Below are positions 21,512 through 33,874 of a stretch of 64,000 bases of DNA, in pieces. Position 1 is the stretch's first letter, and every line of letters starts with the position of its first letter. The notes beneath the pieces were generated by a model that had not been told where the DNA came from, did no database searches, and saw only the letters and a program-made list of their open reading frames with translations. The translations under genes were made by a program, and so were the position numbers. The stretch lies in NCBI GenBank assembly GCA_003290165.1, contig QNQO01001817.1, forward strand, positions 62,001-126,000, read 5' to 3'. Source of the stretch: Berberis thunbergii (lineage: Eukaryota; Streptophyta; Magnoliopsida; Ranunculales; Berberidaceae).

Positions 21512-22316
21512 CCCTTAATGTATTTTTCTTCAAGACACTGTGATTCTTTTTTCTTCCCTTAATGTATTTTTCTTCAAGACAATATGATTCTTTTCTCTTT
21601 CTCTTTTTCTTTTTTATTTGCAAAGCTTCCTAATCTAATCCATCAATACTTAGGTTTTTTGGTGAGAAAGAAACGAATATGTTTTTGGCGAGAAAGAAAG
21701 CGTCGCATATCATTTCAAGATTAACCCATTGGCATGGAAGAAAGCATAGGTTTTACGCTTTTTATACACAAAACGAAATATTTCTTAAAATCAGTAAACT
21801 GAAATTAACTCGAAAAACAAAATCACAATCCTTGCACGAGTGGCTTCTATCTAATTTTGTTAGATTTTTTTTTTTTGACAAATTGCACTGTGATTTTTAT
21901 TGAATTGTAGCATGTTTGCTCCAAAATTTTATATGAGAGTGAGAGTAAGTTTGGTATACATTAAAGGATATGAAGGCAAGCGAAGATTTGATTTGGTTTC
22001 GAGTATCCAAGGGTAAACCTAGATTTGTATATTGCAAAATAAAATAAAGGCAAGGGTAAGTTTTGTATATTTTAAACTATGCAAGAGAAAAGGGATATTT
22101 TGTGTATTTAAAAATGAGAGAAAATTTTAACACATGGTCAATGTCTAAATGGTCCTTGCTGGAAACTTAAATAGTAAAAAAAGCTATGCATTCACCAAAA
22201 AAAATTAATACCTGCTCACGTGCCACCCCAAAACTCAACAAATTAGTGTTTCTCTTGGTGATGGTGGTAGTGGCGGCGATCGGAGGTGGTATGCGGATTA
22301 GGGCTGGGAGTGGTAG
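21511..22316. other. Intergenic, no gene recognised
   Basis: The part 21520-21740 is related to the dispersed phrase family at 11090-11300, 19270-19480 and 58160-58340. The rest is AT-rich and shows no supported coding region. Confidence 0.4.
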
Positions 22317-22876
22317 CCAAGGATTGTGATTTCATTTTTTGAGTTAATTTCAGTCTTCTGATTTTAAGAATATTTTGGTGTGTAAAGAAACAACGTAAAA
22401 GTTTCGAGGATACATGAAATATATAATGAATTTTGAGGGTATATTAAATATGTGAAAAAATAATATGCAAGTAAATAAGTGTATTAAACACATTAAATAA
22501 ATCAACATACCTATAATTAGAAAATCAATATATAAGTAGAAGAAGTGACAATTAGGAAATTAGGGGGTGGTTTAAACAATTAATAAATAATAAGAATAAA
22601 TGATAATTAGAAAAAAAAAAAATCTTGAAATTTATGAAAAAAATCCAAAATTTTTCTAAAAAAACTTTGAAAATGTAATTTTAGTAGCTGGATTTTGTAT
22701 TTTTACTGAAAAAAATGTAATTTACGAAAAAACCCCAAAAATTATAAAAAAATCCTCGAAAATTTTTGAAAACCCTTGAAAAATTGTAATTTTTTCGTTC
22801 GCCTTTTTATTTTCGTAATTTTAAAAAGAAAGTTTTGGAGAAATTTTGTATAATTCCGCGAAATCGCAATCCTTGG
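22317..22876. mobile_element. MITE-like element with 17-bp inverted ends
   Basis: 560 bp starting CCAAGGATTGTGATTTC and ending with its inverse (GAAATCGCAATCCTTGG, one mismatch). It is flanked by the direct repeat tggtag at 22311-22316 and 22877-22882. The interior is AT-rich and non-coding. A 6-bp target duplication does not fit the common MITE classes, so the true boundary or superfamily is uncertain. Confidence 0.55.
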
Positions 22877-24232
22877 TGGTAGTTATGAAGACGGGAGGAA
22901 GAAGGTTGAAGAAGGGTCACATGCAAGGATTTCACAAATAGGTGCTAAAAAGACATTATTATTATTATTATTTTGGTCTAAACAGGTGAGAGAAATTGTT
23001 TTAAGGATTAACTGAACATTATCTATTTAAGAAAGGAAGTGACTTGAAATAAATCATCATGTCGATTTCCTGCAAACGCCACAGGCTTTCAATATAAGTC
23101 ACTGAAGGAAGTTTTAAAACTTTTGAGGCTTTGAAGATAGTGGATCTAAAATTGTATTTTAATCAATTTAAGCATAAACTTAGATGCATCTCTCTACACA
23201 TTTGGCAATAAGGTAATGACTCCCTAGCATGGCGGGTGCCTCTAAGTGGTAAAAAAAACATTTTCTAACCCATGATACCTAGATACTTCATTCTACTAAT
23301 CATATCATTCAAAGCTTATGTCACACTTGTACACATTCAAGTACTTCATAGACAGTTTAAGCATTACAATTTTTAAATTTTCACATCATTGTACCAAACA
23401 CATATTTCCTCAGTATCTTCTAACTTTTTAATTTGTTTCTGAATGAAAATGTCATGAGTAATCTTTTATAATAGGACTATGATCATATTTTGATTTTATA
23501 TTTGGGAAATTAGATCTCCCTTTGTGTTTTTGTACAAATATTACATAATGGAAGGATCTTTGTAGCAATAATTGCGTGTGTTAGATTTTTGAAATTCTCT
23601 GTATCCGTGTATGTAGCATCAGAGTCTAAGCTGTATGGCTATATTATATAAGGACATGATAATTTGATACCAATAGGCGAAAATTGGTTAGAAAAAAAAA
23701 ATAGTGACTTTGAGATCTCATTCAAAGAGAATGATAGTTTTTTTTTCGACATATAGAAAAATCATTAGTATAAAAAAGAAAAGAAACAAAAGAGGATGTG
23801 TAAACCTAGAAAATAGAGAATGATATTAAATATCTGGAGTCTAGTTTTGTATTGTATACAGACTTTCCCACCTGCAAGGACCATGATAGGGAATTATTTG
23901 ATCGCCTTTATCTGAAAGAAAAAGTGAAACACAATCAACCTGTTCACGACAATTATTCAAAATCTTAATCACACTGGGGTGGAGCATACTGTGAATTTCT
24001 TTTAGAATGCTAGTTTTAGGGGTGGGGTTGTACAATTTCTACTCCTTTCTATGGAAGCCCTTGTTGACATGCAATAATTGTTTGCTTGAGCAGTTGAACT
24101 GGAAAAACAGAGCTATTGTGATCTTAAAGTGTAAAAAACCACCGAGCATGATCAAGGTGTTAAATATTACTGAATCTTTTTGTTGATTAGCTACTTTTGC
24201 TGGAACTGGACTCATTGTTGCATTTTTTCTAG
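22877..24232. other. Intergenic/intronic sequence shared with 40870-41875
   Basis: From about 23250 on, this region is closely similar to 40870-41875, the flank and first intron of the better preserved VAP27-like copy. I could not find a first VAP exon (the start of the MSP domain) here or at the sister locus. No independent gene is seen. Confidence 0.5.
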
Positions 24233-24852
24233 GTTAAAACCTCATCTCCAAAGATGTACTTTGTACGGCCCAATACTGGTGTTATACAACCTTGGGATTC
24301 ATGTTCAATAACAGGTGCTATTTTGATCTAAGTTCCTATTTGGTAGATCTCAAGAGCTTCCTGTGTATCTACTAATCAGATTAAATTTTGTTCGTTAGAT
24401 ACTTTAATACTTCATTGGCTTTCATTTCAGCTAGGAGATTTCCAAAATAGGAAACCAAACTGATTGACCAAGTCAATCTGGTTGGACAATATCTTCAGAC
24501 CTTTTTATTGTACTTATTCTATATGGTTTGCATATTTACTGACTGTCCAATAGTAAATTGGAAAGCATACATAGCCATTTTATCTATTTGCTGTTATTTG
24601 TGAACTTTTCCATAATACGGAAACCATTGACATGTCACACTGGACATGAATCATGTGTCACTAGATTGGAATTTAGTAATGATTATTGTTTGATCAATAT
24701 TATTTCTACTTCTTCACTTTGCTTATGTATGTGAAGTCACACTCCAAGCTCAAAGAGAATATCCTCCTGATATGCAATGCAAAGATAAATTTCTATTGCA
24801 AAGTACAATTGTGCCTCCTAATACTGATGTTGATGACCTCTCTTCTGATACT
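24233..24852 (+). pseudogene. VAP27-like gene fragment, unit 1 (two MSP-domain exons)
   Basis: The exon 24233-24314, behind a tttctag acceptor, encodes VKTTSPKMYFVRPNTGVIQP and the start of the next strand. The exon 24737-24852, behind gtgaag, encodes VTLQAQREYPPDMQCKDKF and LLQSTIVPPNTD. Both belong to the MSP (VAP) domain, which binds FFAT-motif partners at ER contact sites. The second exon's donor has changed from gtaag in the 42.5 kb copy to ataag, so splicing is lost. Homology ends at about 24893 at a rearrangement junction. The remaining exons are absent. Confidence 0.7.
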
Positions 24853-24893
24853 ATAAGCAATATTTACTTGGACAAAGAAAAAATATTTTTTTA

Positions 24894-25010
24894 CTGTGGA
24901 CGTGGTACAAGCTTTGAATGGATGGATGGATGGATCACTTGAGCTGGAGATGCAAAAATTTGTTCCTGATATGCAATGCAAAGATAAATTTCTACTGCAA
25001 AGTACAATTG
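24894..25010. other. Rearrangement junction with filler-like duplicated pieces
   Basis: A 70-bp scrap of the RNase H-like repeat (gtggacgtggtacaagcttt, then ggatgg repeats) follows the VAP exon region directly. After it, a second copy of VAP exon sequence (cctgatatgcaatgcaaaga, 24965 on) runs for about 45 bp. The first copy is at 24766. The sequence then continues as the NLR downstream flank. Confidence 0.6.
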
Positions 25011-25879
25011 TACAATTTTGAAGTAACTTGTGAATTAATGTACATCAGTTTCAGCATTTGAAGACAAATTTTGATGAAACTTGAATGAGAGCCACAAGCT
25101 AAATAAAGAGATTTTCTTTATTAATCAATCAATGTACCTCAACCACATAAAAACAGAGTAAAACTCAAAATAAGCCAAACTAACAAAGATAAAATCAAAT
25201 ATATCCAATAACTGTGAAACCCCAATGGATAGGAAAATCCCTTCTAAACCAACTTAGACAATCAAAATAAGGAAAATCGTTCTTGATTTACAAAGAAAAC
25301 TTGAATGAGAGCCATAATATATAAGATTACAAAACGAACTGGACTCAATATCAACTCGCATTACAACAAATATCGTACATAACTCTTAACAAAAAAAAGA
25401 GGTTTAAATTGGTCTTGATAATCGAGCTTGATAACCGGTCTCAATTGAAGATTTAAATTGGTTGAAAGTTACCCTGTTTTGCGTTTCACTTTCATAATTC
25501 CTTCACCAAACATGTAAAATGGTGGGGGGTTAGCATGCTTAAGAAACAACCAAAAATAAATAGAGATAGTTTCCATTATTTCCACCATAACTGTCGGTTT
25601 GTAAGAGATTTTCTTTCACTAAAACAATGCTTTCCTTTTTAAGACTAAATCATATGACATAAATACCTCTTTAAAATAAAATAAAAACATACAAATTTCC
25701 TCTTATATCTTTCCATAACTAGTTTCCCTCAGTTCCTAATGCCTCTCCTATTTTTTTCTCTCGCAATCATTCCATAATTACCCAAATCTCTTCACATTAT
25801 AGAGAAATAAGCATATAAAACTAAGCACAGGCATTTACCTGTATCATGAGTTAAAGTGCTACCCTTGAGTTTTTCTAAG
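25011..25879. other. Downstream flank of NLR 2
   Basis: It matches 2285-2420 and 44645-45260 in pieces. No gene is seen. It probably includes remnants of the shared NLR 3' region, with AT-rich insertions. Confidence 0.45.
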
Positions 25880-28503
25880 TCACATGCTACGCCACGTCTC
25901 ATATAATGCTGAGTAATCATCCGTGAAAATGAATGGAGAAGTCGGAGTGTTTTTCCTATGATTTCTCATTGCATCACTCAATTGAGTCGACACTTCACAG
26001 ACACTTATCTTTTTGAGATTGGTGAGGTGTTCAATTCCCATTGGCACCTCTAGTAGGGGGGAACTTGCTAAGGCCATCTGTTGAATAACATGCATTGCTC
26101 CTTCTTCTATTTGTATAAGCTTCAAATCATAATGATCCCAAAGTCTAGGAAACCCTCCTTTCTTAAACCATAATGATTCCATTCCATCAAATGCTATGTA
26201 CAGCTTCAATACAGCCAACTTTGGCAGCTGAAACTGAAGCCCGTCAAAAAAAGATGTGAAGTCCTTCAATCTTGACTCATCGAGATGTAACTTTACAAGA
26301 TTCGCAAGTTTGAGAATCCACATGGGAGATTTGTCCATCGACCCCACAAGACGGAGACGTTGAAGCGATGGGGGAGGACAGGTTAACCTTTGCATATCTA
26401 GAATTGTTCTTGTTGGATGTTCTAATTCCAAATCGAAACTATGCAGAAATTTCATCTTCTCAATTGTAGCGAGCACATTGCTTCCTTCATCTCCATCCAA
26501 CTCATCGACTTCCAATAATCTCAACTGTGTTAACATATCGAGCTCCTTACTTATGCCTTTGTAACCAATAACTCCACGGAGCTTTTCTAAGGTGGTCAAG
26601 CAACCAATCCCTACCGGCACTCTCGTACCATAAATATCACAAAGGAGATGACAAAGACATTTTAGCTTGACGATCCCAAGTGGGAGCTCACGTATACGTG
26701 TTCTTTTGATGTCTAAGGTCTCCAGGTTTATAAGCTTTTCCAGAGAATCTGGAAGAGAACTTATATATTATCATTACCTCTGAGGCTCAAATACCTCAAA
26801 AAGAATAGATCAGTCACAACTTCAACTTGGAAGTCGTCTTGGCGGAGATCGGCACCTTCCAAGTCCAACACTTTCAACAGTTTAACTTTCTTCAAAAGCA
26901 TAACACAAGACGAGCTGAATGATGAGGATCCACCAAACACAAACAACGATCGAATATGCCTACTCAAATTCTCAGTCGTGGGCAGAGTATTCTCTCGGGC
27001 GTCGCCACTACTTGTATTGCCAATGGATAGGCGTCGACTATATGATATCATGCCAGACTGACAAGAGAATCCAACAAACTCCTGATCACGAGCTCTTGTT
27101 CGAAGGAACTCATGCAAAAGGTCATGAATTCCACATGTCCTCACCCTTCCACTTGAATCAATTTCTCCCACTTGAATCAAGCTCCTTGCAATGAGCTCGT
27201 CAAGAAAATGTTTTGCCATATTCTCCTTCGTCATTGTAACACTCATGCTAACCTTTATTTCAGGGTCAGCAAACCCTCTGCTACCCATAAACGAAGTAGT
27301 CTAGAACAATTGATGGAGTAATCCTCGGGAAAAATGCAGAGGTACAAGAGGCAAGATTTGAGGTGGTGTGGCAAATCATCATAGCTTAGAGACAATATGG
27401 TGTTTACATCATTTAGGCCGGGGTGATGAGACAATAAAAGAGGGTCGTCATATATTTGCTCCCATTCCGTTATATCCTTCGTTGACAAGAGGCCAGCTAA
27501 GGAAACAATTGCAAGCGGAACGCCCTTGCACTTGTTCAAGAACCTTTGGCTTACATCATTTGGGTGGGGGTGATCATCACTCTCTGACTTGAACGCGACC
27601 ATTTGAAAGAGTCTCCATGCAGCATCTTCTTCCAGCGGTTGGAGTTGATAGGAGTAGTCTGCCGAGTTTTCTAGGCAAGCTTTAGATATATCTTCCGAAC
27701 GAGTCGTCACCAAAATTTGACTACCACGTCCGCTATCAGGCAATGCACACTTCAGATCTCTCCACGCACCTATGTCCCATATATCGTCTAGAACCACGAC
27801 ATACTTAGTGTTCGAGAGGCGGTCACGGAGCATCTCCATTAGTTGGGCGATTTCCATCTTCTCCAACTGACTAAATAATGCCTTCTTTTCCTCATCGCTA
27901 AGCAATTTCAAGATCAAATCTCGCAGAGGACGATCAATTTGATATGTTTGGGATACGGTGATCCAAAGACGGGAAGGAAAGTGTTCTTTCACAGTGGCGT
28001 TCTCGTACACTTTCTTTACAAGGGTTGTCTTTCCAAGGCCGCCCATACCAAATATAGAGACTACGACAAGCCTCAAATCTTGATCTAGCAACCACCCGGT
28101 AATTTTGTTTCGATGGGTGTCGATTCCCACAACACGAGCATCTTCTTTGAAACGTGCATCACGCCGTGGATCGCGTGTTGTCACTTTTGTTGAGACTTGA
28201 CTGGAGCCAATAGGAATGTATCTATCCTTCGTCTTGGAAATGTTCTCAAGCCGTATTTTGATATCCCCGATTTGAGTAGCCAATTCATGTTGTTCGGACC
28301 AGATCTTGAAGAAGAACTTCACATTTTTCAAGAATACACAGGTACAATGCCCATGAGGATGGAGTTGTCGTCTTTGATGTCGAAGCATATAAGCATCAAG
28401 GATATCCTCGATTTCAAAAGCTACGCGCCTTATCTCTTTCAACTTCTTTCTCAATAGCTGATGCGAGTCTTTGAATTACAACGCTCACAACACTCTCTGC
28501 CAT
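25880..28503 (-). pseudogene. CC-NB-ARC-LRR pseudogene, NLR 2
   Basis: The reverse-strand start at 28503 gives MAESVV like its paralogues, but about 130 bp of the coiled-coil domain is missing near 28442-28455, with a change of frame. The downstream frame (27255-28454) holds an EIEDILD motif, P-loop GMGGLGKTT, LDDIW, GSQILVTTR and GVPLAI. A one-base deletion near 27280 shifts the frame after RLWVAEG. The next frame (26761-27288) holds IHDLLHEFLR. A two-base insertion near 26764 shifts it again, and the leucine-rich repeat part resumes to 25880. There is also a 15-bp in-frame deletion near 26133. A 30-bp in-frame insertion near 28335-28370 lengthens the CC-to-NB linker. No full product is possible; a truncated product is conceivable. 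Confidence 0.9.
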
Positions 28504-29100
28504 TGCTTTATCTCAGGTGTTTCTTTCGTTTGAATTAGATTGCAAATTATGAGTATGAATTGAAGGCTTTCTCGGCTCAATATTTATGTACAATTCAAAA
28601 TTTCTAGACAAAGTTAAAGAGAGAGAATAAAGTGGTTGAGTGATTACATGTCTTGTCTATCTTTTGAAAAAAAGCAATATTCTCATTTCTCATTCCAATT
28701 CCAAAAGTTCCCTTAACATTTTCTCTCTCTTTTGCTTTTTCTTCTTTATTTGCAAAGCTTCCTAATCTAATCCATTGATACCTAACCAAACAAGATACGA
28801 ATATGTTTTTAGTGAGAAAGAAAGCAAAGTTGAATAGCAGACACAAGCATCTAAATGTGGCATATCATTTCAAGATTAATTCATTGGTATGGAATAAAGT
28901 GAATGCACGGGATGGCTTTAATCATAGTGCGGTAGTGCCAATGCATGAGGCCTTAGTAATACACCCAATCATAAATGACTTAGTATATGTTCATTCTATG
29001 TATCATATTCATGCATACTTCTGGCTAGCAATACACCCAATCTTAAATGCTAAATAAACTCAATCATAAATATTTAGTCCTTAGTAATACACCCAATCAA
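28504..29100. other. Upstream flank of NLR 2 and dispersed repeat
   Basis: The first ~60 bases match the 5' flank of NLR 1 and NLR 3, then diverge. From about 28690 the sequence belongs to the dispersed block also seen at 11080-11500, 19260-19680 and 55310-55750. No gene is seen. Confidence 0.45.
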
Positions 29101-29364
29101 ACATAAATCAGTTTTAAAGACAGACCAACTTCGATTATCGAAAAGATTTGATGCGATGGACTTCAAAGACATCAAGGTATTTCCTCGAAGATCATCTAGA
29201 ATGAAGAAAAGTAATAGCAAGTACAGGCATTGATCTAGGGGTTTGGTCAGTATTTATTTTGGGTTTGCTATGATGTATGTCCTCTTGTTCTTTTTATCGG
29301 GTAAAGTCGTCATGTACCCCCGACTGATGTAAAAGATTTTTTCAAGTAATAAAAATCTTAGTAT

Positions 29365-29397
<33 letters not shown>
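29101..29397 (+). mobile_element. Possible 3' end of a LINE-type element with poly-A tail
   Basis: The segment ends in about 28 consecutive A bases at 29369-29396. It is preceded by taataaaaatcttag (a polyadenylation-like AATAAA context) and a stretch that could be a retroelement 3' UTR. No target duplication could be matched, so an A-tract of another origin is possible. Confidence 0.35.
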
Positions 29398-30851
29398 ATA
29401 CTTATGTTCCACATTGAATTGATGATGTGGTGACTAGCTCATTGACAATTAGACATATACTATAAAATGTTTTCTCAAATAAATTGAAATTCAAAGAGAA
29501 ATATTTATTTTGTAAAAATGGAGAAGTTTCAGTTTACTTTTATCTTTTGGACATGAACTAAATTGAAATTATTGAGAGGACTCCCACCATTATTCATGGT
29601 AAAAAGCTCGTGGGATCAAATATAATGGACTTTTCAAGGTTGAGCTTTTGAGAATCAATACCCAAAAGTGCATTCACACTTTGAGGGATTAATACTTTGT
29701 GGGTTTATGTTTGATGAAGTTATACTTTCATTTGGTTATAGTACTTGTGGGGTGAAGATCATGTGGAGTGTTTCGGAGGAAAACTCATCTTTTTATCTTT
29801 CAAATAATATTTAAGATATTAGACATGAGGTTTAAAGTGTGCATGGTAATTGTTTGAGGAAATGTCACAAACAACTTTCCTTAGTCTTATGAGTATACAA
29901 GCAGTATATAAGCACTGTGCACCTAAGATGTTTTACATCCAAACAATTGTGCATCTAAGGTGATGAATCATTCACTAGAAAATTTCTAGAAAGTCTTCAC
30001 ATATCCGTGAGCTCTAAAGTTTATCAAAGATGCTTTCATATTGATCATTTTCATCAAAGTGTTCAATTGCCTTGTGAATATGTAAGGAAGCCTTGTGTGT
30101 ATGCAAGGGATGTCATTCTAAGAACGTTGCTAGGATCAAGTCTTGTGTGTATGCAAAAAAACCCTTGTGTTTATAGGGATGTTTGACAAAGTACATTGTT
30201 GAAGCCTTGTGACTACGCAAGGAACCCTTATGTGTACGCAAAGGGTGCTTGACCAAGTATGCCCCTTGGATCAAGTTGTATGAAGAGAAGTGTAAGATCA
30301 AGTGAGTTGAGTGTAAAGAGAAACATCGTTGAAGCAAAGCTTAGTCTATAAAGCAAAAACAATAAGTGTAGTCACACTCTGAAACCAGTGTATGGTTGTT
30401 ATATCTGAATCTTGTACTCGTGATATTTGTTTCCTAGTGGATATAGTCATTGTTAGCAGTATTGGCAACAAGCTAGTTAACCATGTTATATCTTGTCTTA
30501 TTTTTCTCACCTGCACATTACCTTAATTATATGTAATTGCCAAGTAAATCAACTAATCCACAAATTAATTAATCGAATTGCAAATTAAAAATTTCAGTAG
30601 GATCAATTGTGGATAACATCAAAGAAAATCGACAATGCAGAAACACAACAATGCATAGAAATGACGATGCGAATACGATTAACTGTGTATAAGAACCATT
30701 GTGATCGGTAAGATAGGATAAACACGATAAGAATGGATAAGACTGAATGTGGATAAGATCGAAGAAGTGCAACAATGTGGATAAGATCAAAGAAACACCA
30801 TGATGCATAGATGATTTAATAAGCACAATAAAAATGGATAGGTGATGAGTG
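29398..30851. other. Intergenic, with short repeats around cttgtgtgtatgcaa
   Basis: No gene is recognised. Between about 30085 and 30260 the phrase ccttgtgtgtatgcaa and variants recur four or five times at irregular spacing, together with ggatcaag. This could be a decayed LTR or a minisatellite; neither can be proved. Confidence 0.35.
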
Positions 30852-31567
30852 TAGGTTGGCAACAGTACCATACCAGATCAGAGATGTATAGATCCGGAAC
30901 AAAACCGTTAACTATCAATTCAAAATTAACAAACTGGATCTGGATCCAGATTACAAAATTTTATCCCGGAATCACTTTGATCAGTTCCGGATCAATTATG
31001 GGTCCTAATCGCCTAAATTGCTAGCACATTAAAGTTTTAAAATCCTGCTAATTAAAACAATTATACAAATATATGTTACATTAATACCTCAATAAAACAA
31101 ATATAATAATGTAATATACAAATGTAACCAACAACTTTTGTCACTAAATTATCTAAAATCTCAATCGGGGGATTTAAACTATAATCATACAATCTAACTA
31201 TTTTAAGATTGTGATTTAATATTTTTTTCAAAAATTTAAATTGCAACTCAAATAATAGGTTTGAAACCTTAGATAAGATTACCTTTCTTAGGGTTTTTAT
31301 TCAAAGATTATTTGTAAATATTCTTATAATGAAAATATGGATAAAACATTACTTTCTACCTTATATAATATAGTATTAATTTTGGGTCGGTATCCATATC
31401 CATCGGTTCGGGTCTTGCTTGACCCAAAACCATACCAATAACTATTGGATCTAAACTCAACAAACTAGATTCGGGGATCCGAAATACAAAATTCTATCCC
31501 GGAATTGCTTTTATCAGTTCGAACCGGATTGGGGTCTCGGGTCTAACTGGATCTATTGCTAGCCCTA
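30852..31567. mobile_element. Old hAT-like non-autonomous element
   Basis: About 716 bp starting TAGGTTGGCAACAG. Its reverse-complemented end starts TAGGGCTAGCAATAG, so the inverted ends are imperfect but related. Flanks are gatgagtg (30844-30851) and gaagagtg (31568-31575), an 8-bp duplication with one mismatch. Subterminal parts on both sides share atcccggaat and ggatct motifs in inverted or direct copies. There is no transposase. Confidence 0.55.
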
Positions 31568-33256
31568 GAAGAGTGGCCATGTGTGTGCTTAGGAAAAATA
31601 TAAATAGAACTCAATCTGAAGTTTAATAATCATTATTCATTCAACATTTATGCTTTGGCATAAGTAGCTTACTTAAGAATCATTATTACTAATAACAAAG
31701 CAAGGTGAGGGATTGTTCTTTCTAATTTCATATTCAATCATTATTCTATATGTATGTCATATTAATGCATCGAAATTGGGTAAATGTTGTTTGAAATTCA
31801 ATTAGTATACCATTTTATGATATGTATAAATTATGTTGGATGCACGTTAAAATTGAATAAATTTAAGAAAACGAAACCATAAATAATGTAGGCATGTTGA
31901 CTAAAAAAAGTGTAATGCAAGAACCTGAAATTGATTTGATGTAAAGTACATAACACACAAACATAAAAATAAATAAAATAAAATATGATATAAATTTAGA
32001 AAAGAAAAATAATTGATCTAAGAAAAAATTGCATTCAGTAGTTTCCAAATCATGATTTCTTTATGTTTTAAGATAAATCAAGAAAATATAAATTATTTTC
32101 GTAAAATTGGATAAAGGATGTTTTAAGTAAAGCTATTCTTATGAATTACTCATATCTATCTATAAAAACACTTATTTCCATTAATCTATTTTCTAAATAA
32201 ACTTGGAAGTTTCTTGTCACAACCCATTTTCTTTGGGTTAAAGTTTTCTTCAACCATTTGGACGTAACATTTTTATAGGAATTTATATGAAGACATTTTA
32301 TCAATGCATATTTAATTGCAGTTTATCGTAAAATCTTTTGTTTGACTTGGGATTACAATTTTCAAGTATTAATAATGGTATCTGTGAGAAACACCAAATA
32401 ATAATTTTAAGATGTTTCGAATCTTTTGAATAATGACAAATAAATAAAAAATTGAAATTGGGAAGTTATTTTAACACAACATAAATAACAAAGAAAATTA
32501 ATATAGATGTTAAAATCTTTTACTAAAAGGATTGAGCCGAATAAATAGTTGATCAACTCAGTTCCTTTTGCAGGCAATGGTATGATCGGAAAATGCTAGG
32601 AAACTAGGTTTTTGTAACCAGGGTGAAGTGTAGTGATCTCGAAAGAATGATGAGATCCCCAATGAGTTTATGTGCATCTCAAGGTTGTAAAAAACTTTAT
32701 ATGACGATGTCACATCACCCTGATTGTAAAACGTGATTGCAAAACCGGGTTCCCTAGCCTCACTGAGTATGATATGGTCAACTCCCTCTACAGGCAATAA
32801 CATGGCTCCTTTTGCAGAGATTGTATGGTCTGTCTTGACTTCTCATTCAACGACATTAAAAGATTGCTTTCTAGCTCGATACACTGTTTCCTGTTACTTG
32901 TTTAATATGATTATGTTTGTCAAAATGAAAGAAAACATTATAGTTTTTTCGCTCTACAAAGTAGTACAACAATGCTAATATAGTGGTTCAATTCTACGAA
33001 TATCCTTCTATGCCATTAATAAGATCTATTACTCAGGACTTGAATCTTCTCTTACATATAAGATGATGTACTATATGCATTTCAATATGCAGAAATAAAG
33101 TTACTATTTCTCATACTGCATGTTCACTGAGAATATGATTTCATTGCGAAGTTTAGTTTTAATCACACAAAATATATATGAAGCTGTTAAAATCAACGTG
33201 ATAAAAAAATTCCTAAAACAAGAAAAAATTAAATTACATTAAATGAATTTTTTTGT
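31568..33256. other. Intergenic, no gene recognised
   Basis: AT-rich sequence with short uninformative frames. I see nothing that supports a gene, RNA or repeat here. Confidence 0.4.
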
Positions 33257-33874
33257 TAGTTGGTTTGGAAAATTAGCAAATAAACATAGGTGTCCCCGTG
33301 TTATACTAATCGTGCAAAAGAACAATTCTTAAGAGTCGGGCTTCTAGCGCCCGAGGAGGCTCAAGAGCATGTTGAAGAAGAAAAAAATAGATGAAGATAA
33401 AAAAACTGAAAAAGAAGAATAAGAACAAAAAAATAGAAAAAGAAGAGATGAGATTAGAGGGTATTGAGCCTCCATGACCCCGATCTCGCACTAGGGGCTG
33501 GCTCTTAAGAATTATTCAACCCAGAACATATCTGCGACTGCTATCTCTTGAGTAATAATAGATTAGATCTCGAAAACACACAAAAAAAAATTGGGCGAGA
33601 AAGTATATACTGGAGCCTATTCTCTCTGCTCTCGCCAAAGTAAAGAACACACAAAAAAACCTCTCCTCTCTACTAAATCGATTTCAAAATTTCAAACAAC
33701 ATTCTTCTTCACTCAATCGATCTTCTTCTTCGAAATCTCAATTCGATTCCAAACTCTCTCTCTCTCTCTCTCCACTTGACAAGCCCTAATTTTGGCAGAT
33801 CTGAATTTCAGAATCTCTCTCTAAACCTTAGAAAAAACCAGTGACGGTAGTGGTTCAATCTGAGTCATCCATCC
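33257..33874 (+). promoter_or_regulatory. Promoter/5' UTR-like block in front of gene X copy A
   Basis: A shortened block R: ggaaaattagcaaataaac, gagcatgttgaagaagaa, then ttgggcgagaaag (a degraded E2F-type site) and a pyrimidine-rich leader with (TC)n at about 33757-33773, leading to the ATG at 33875. The counterpart in front of copy B is 58970-59404. Transcription has not been shown. Confidence 0.45.

Noticed and set aside
30085..30330. Copia LTR
   Set aside because: Recurring ccttgtgtgtatgcaa phrases look LTR-like, but no TG/CA ends, primer binding site or partner LTR were found.
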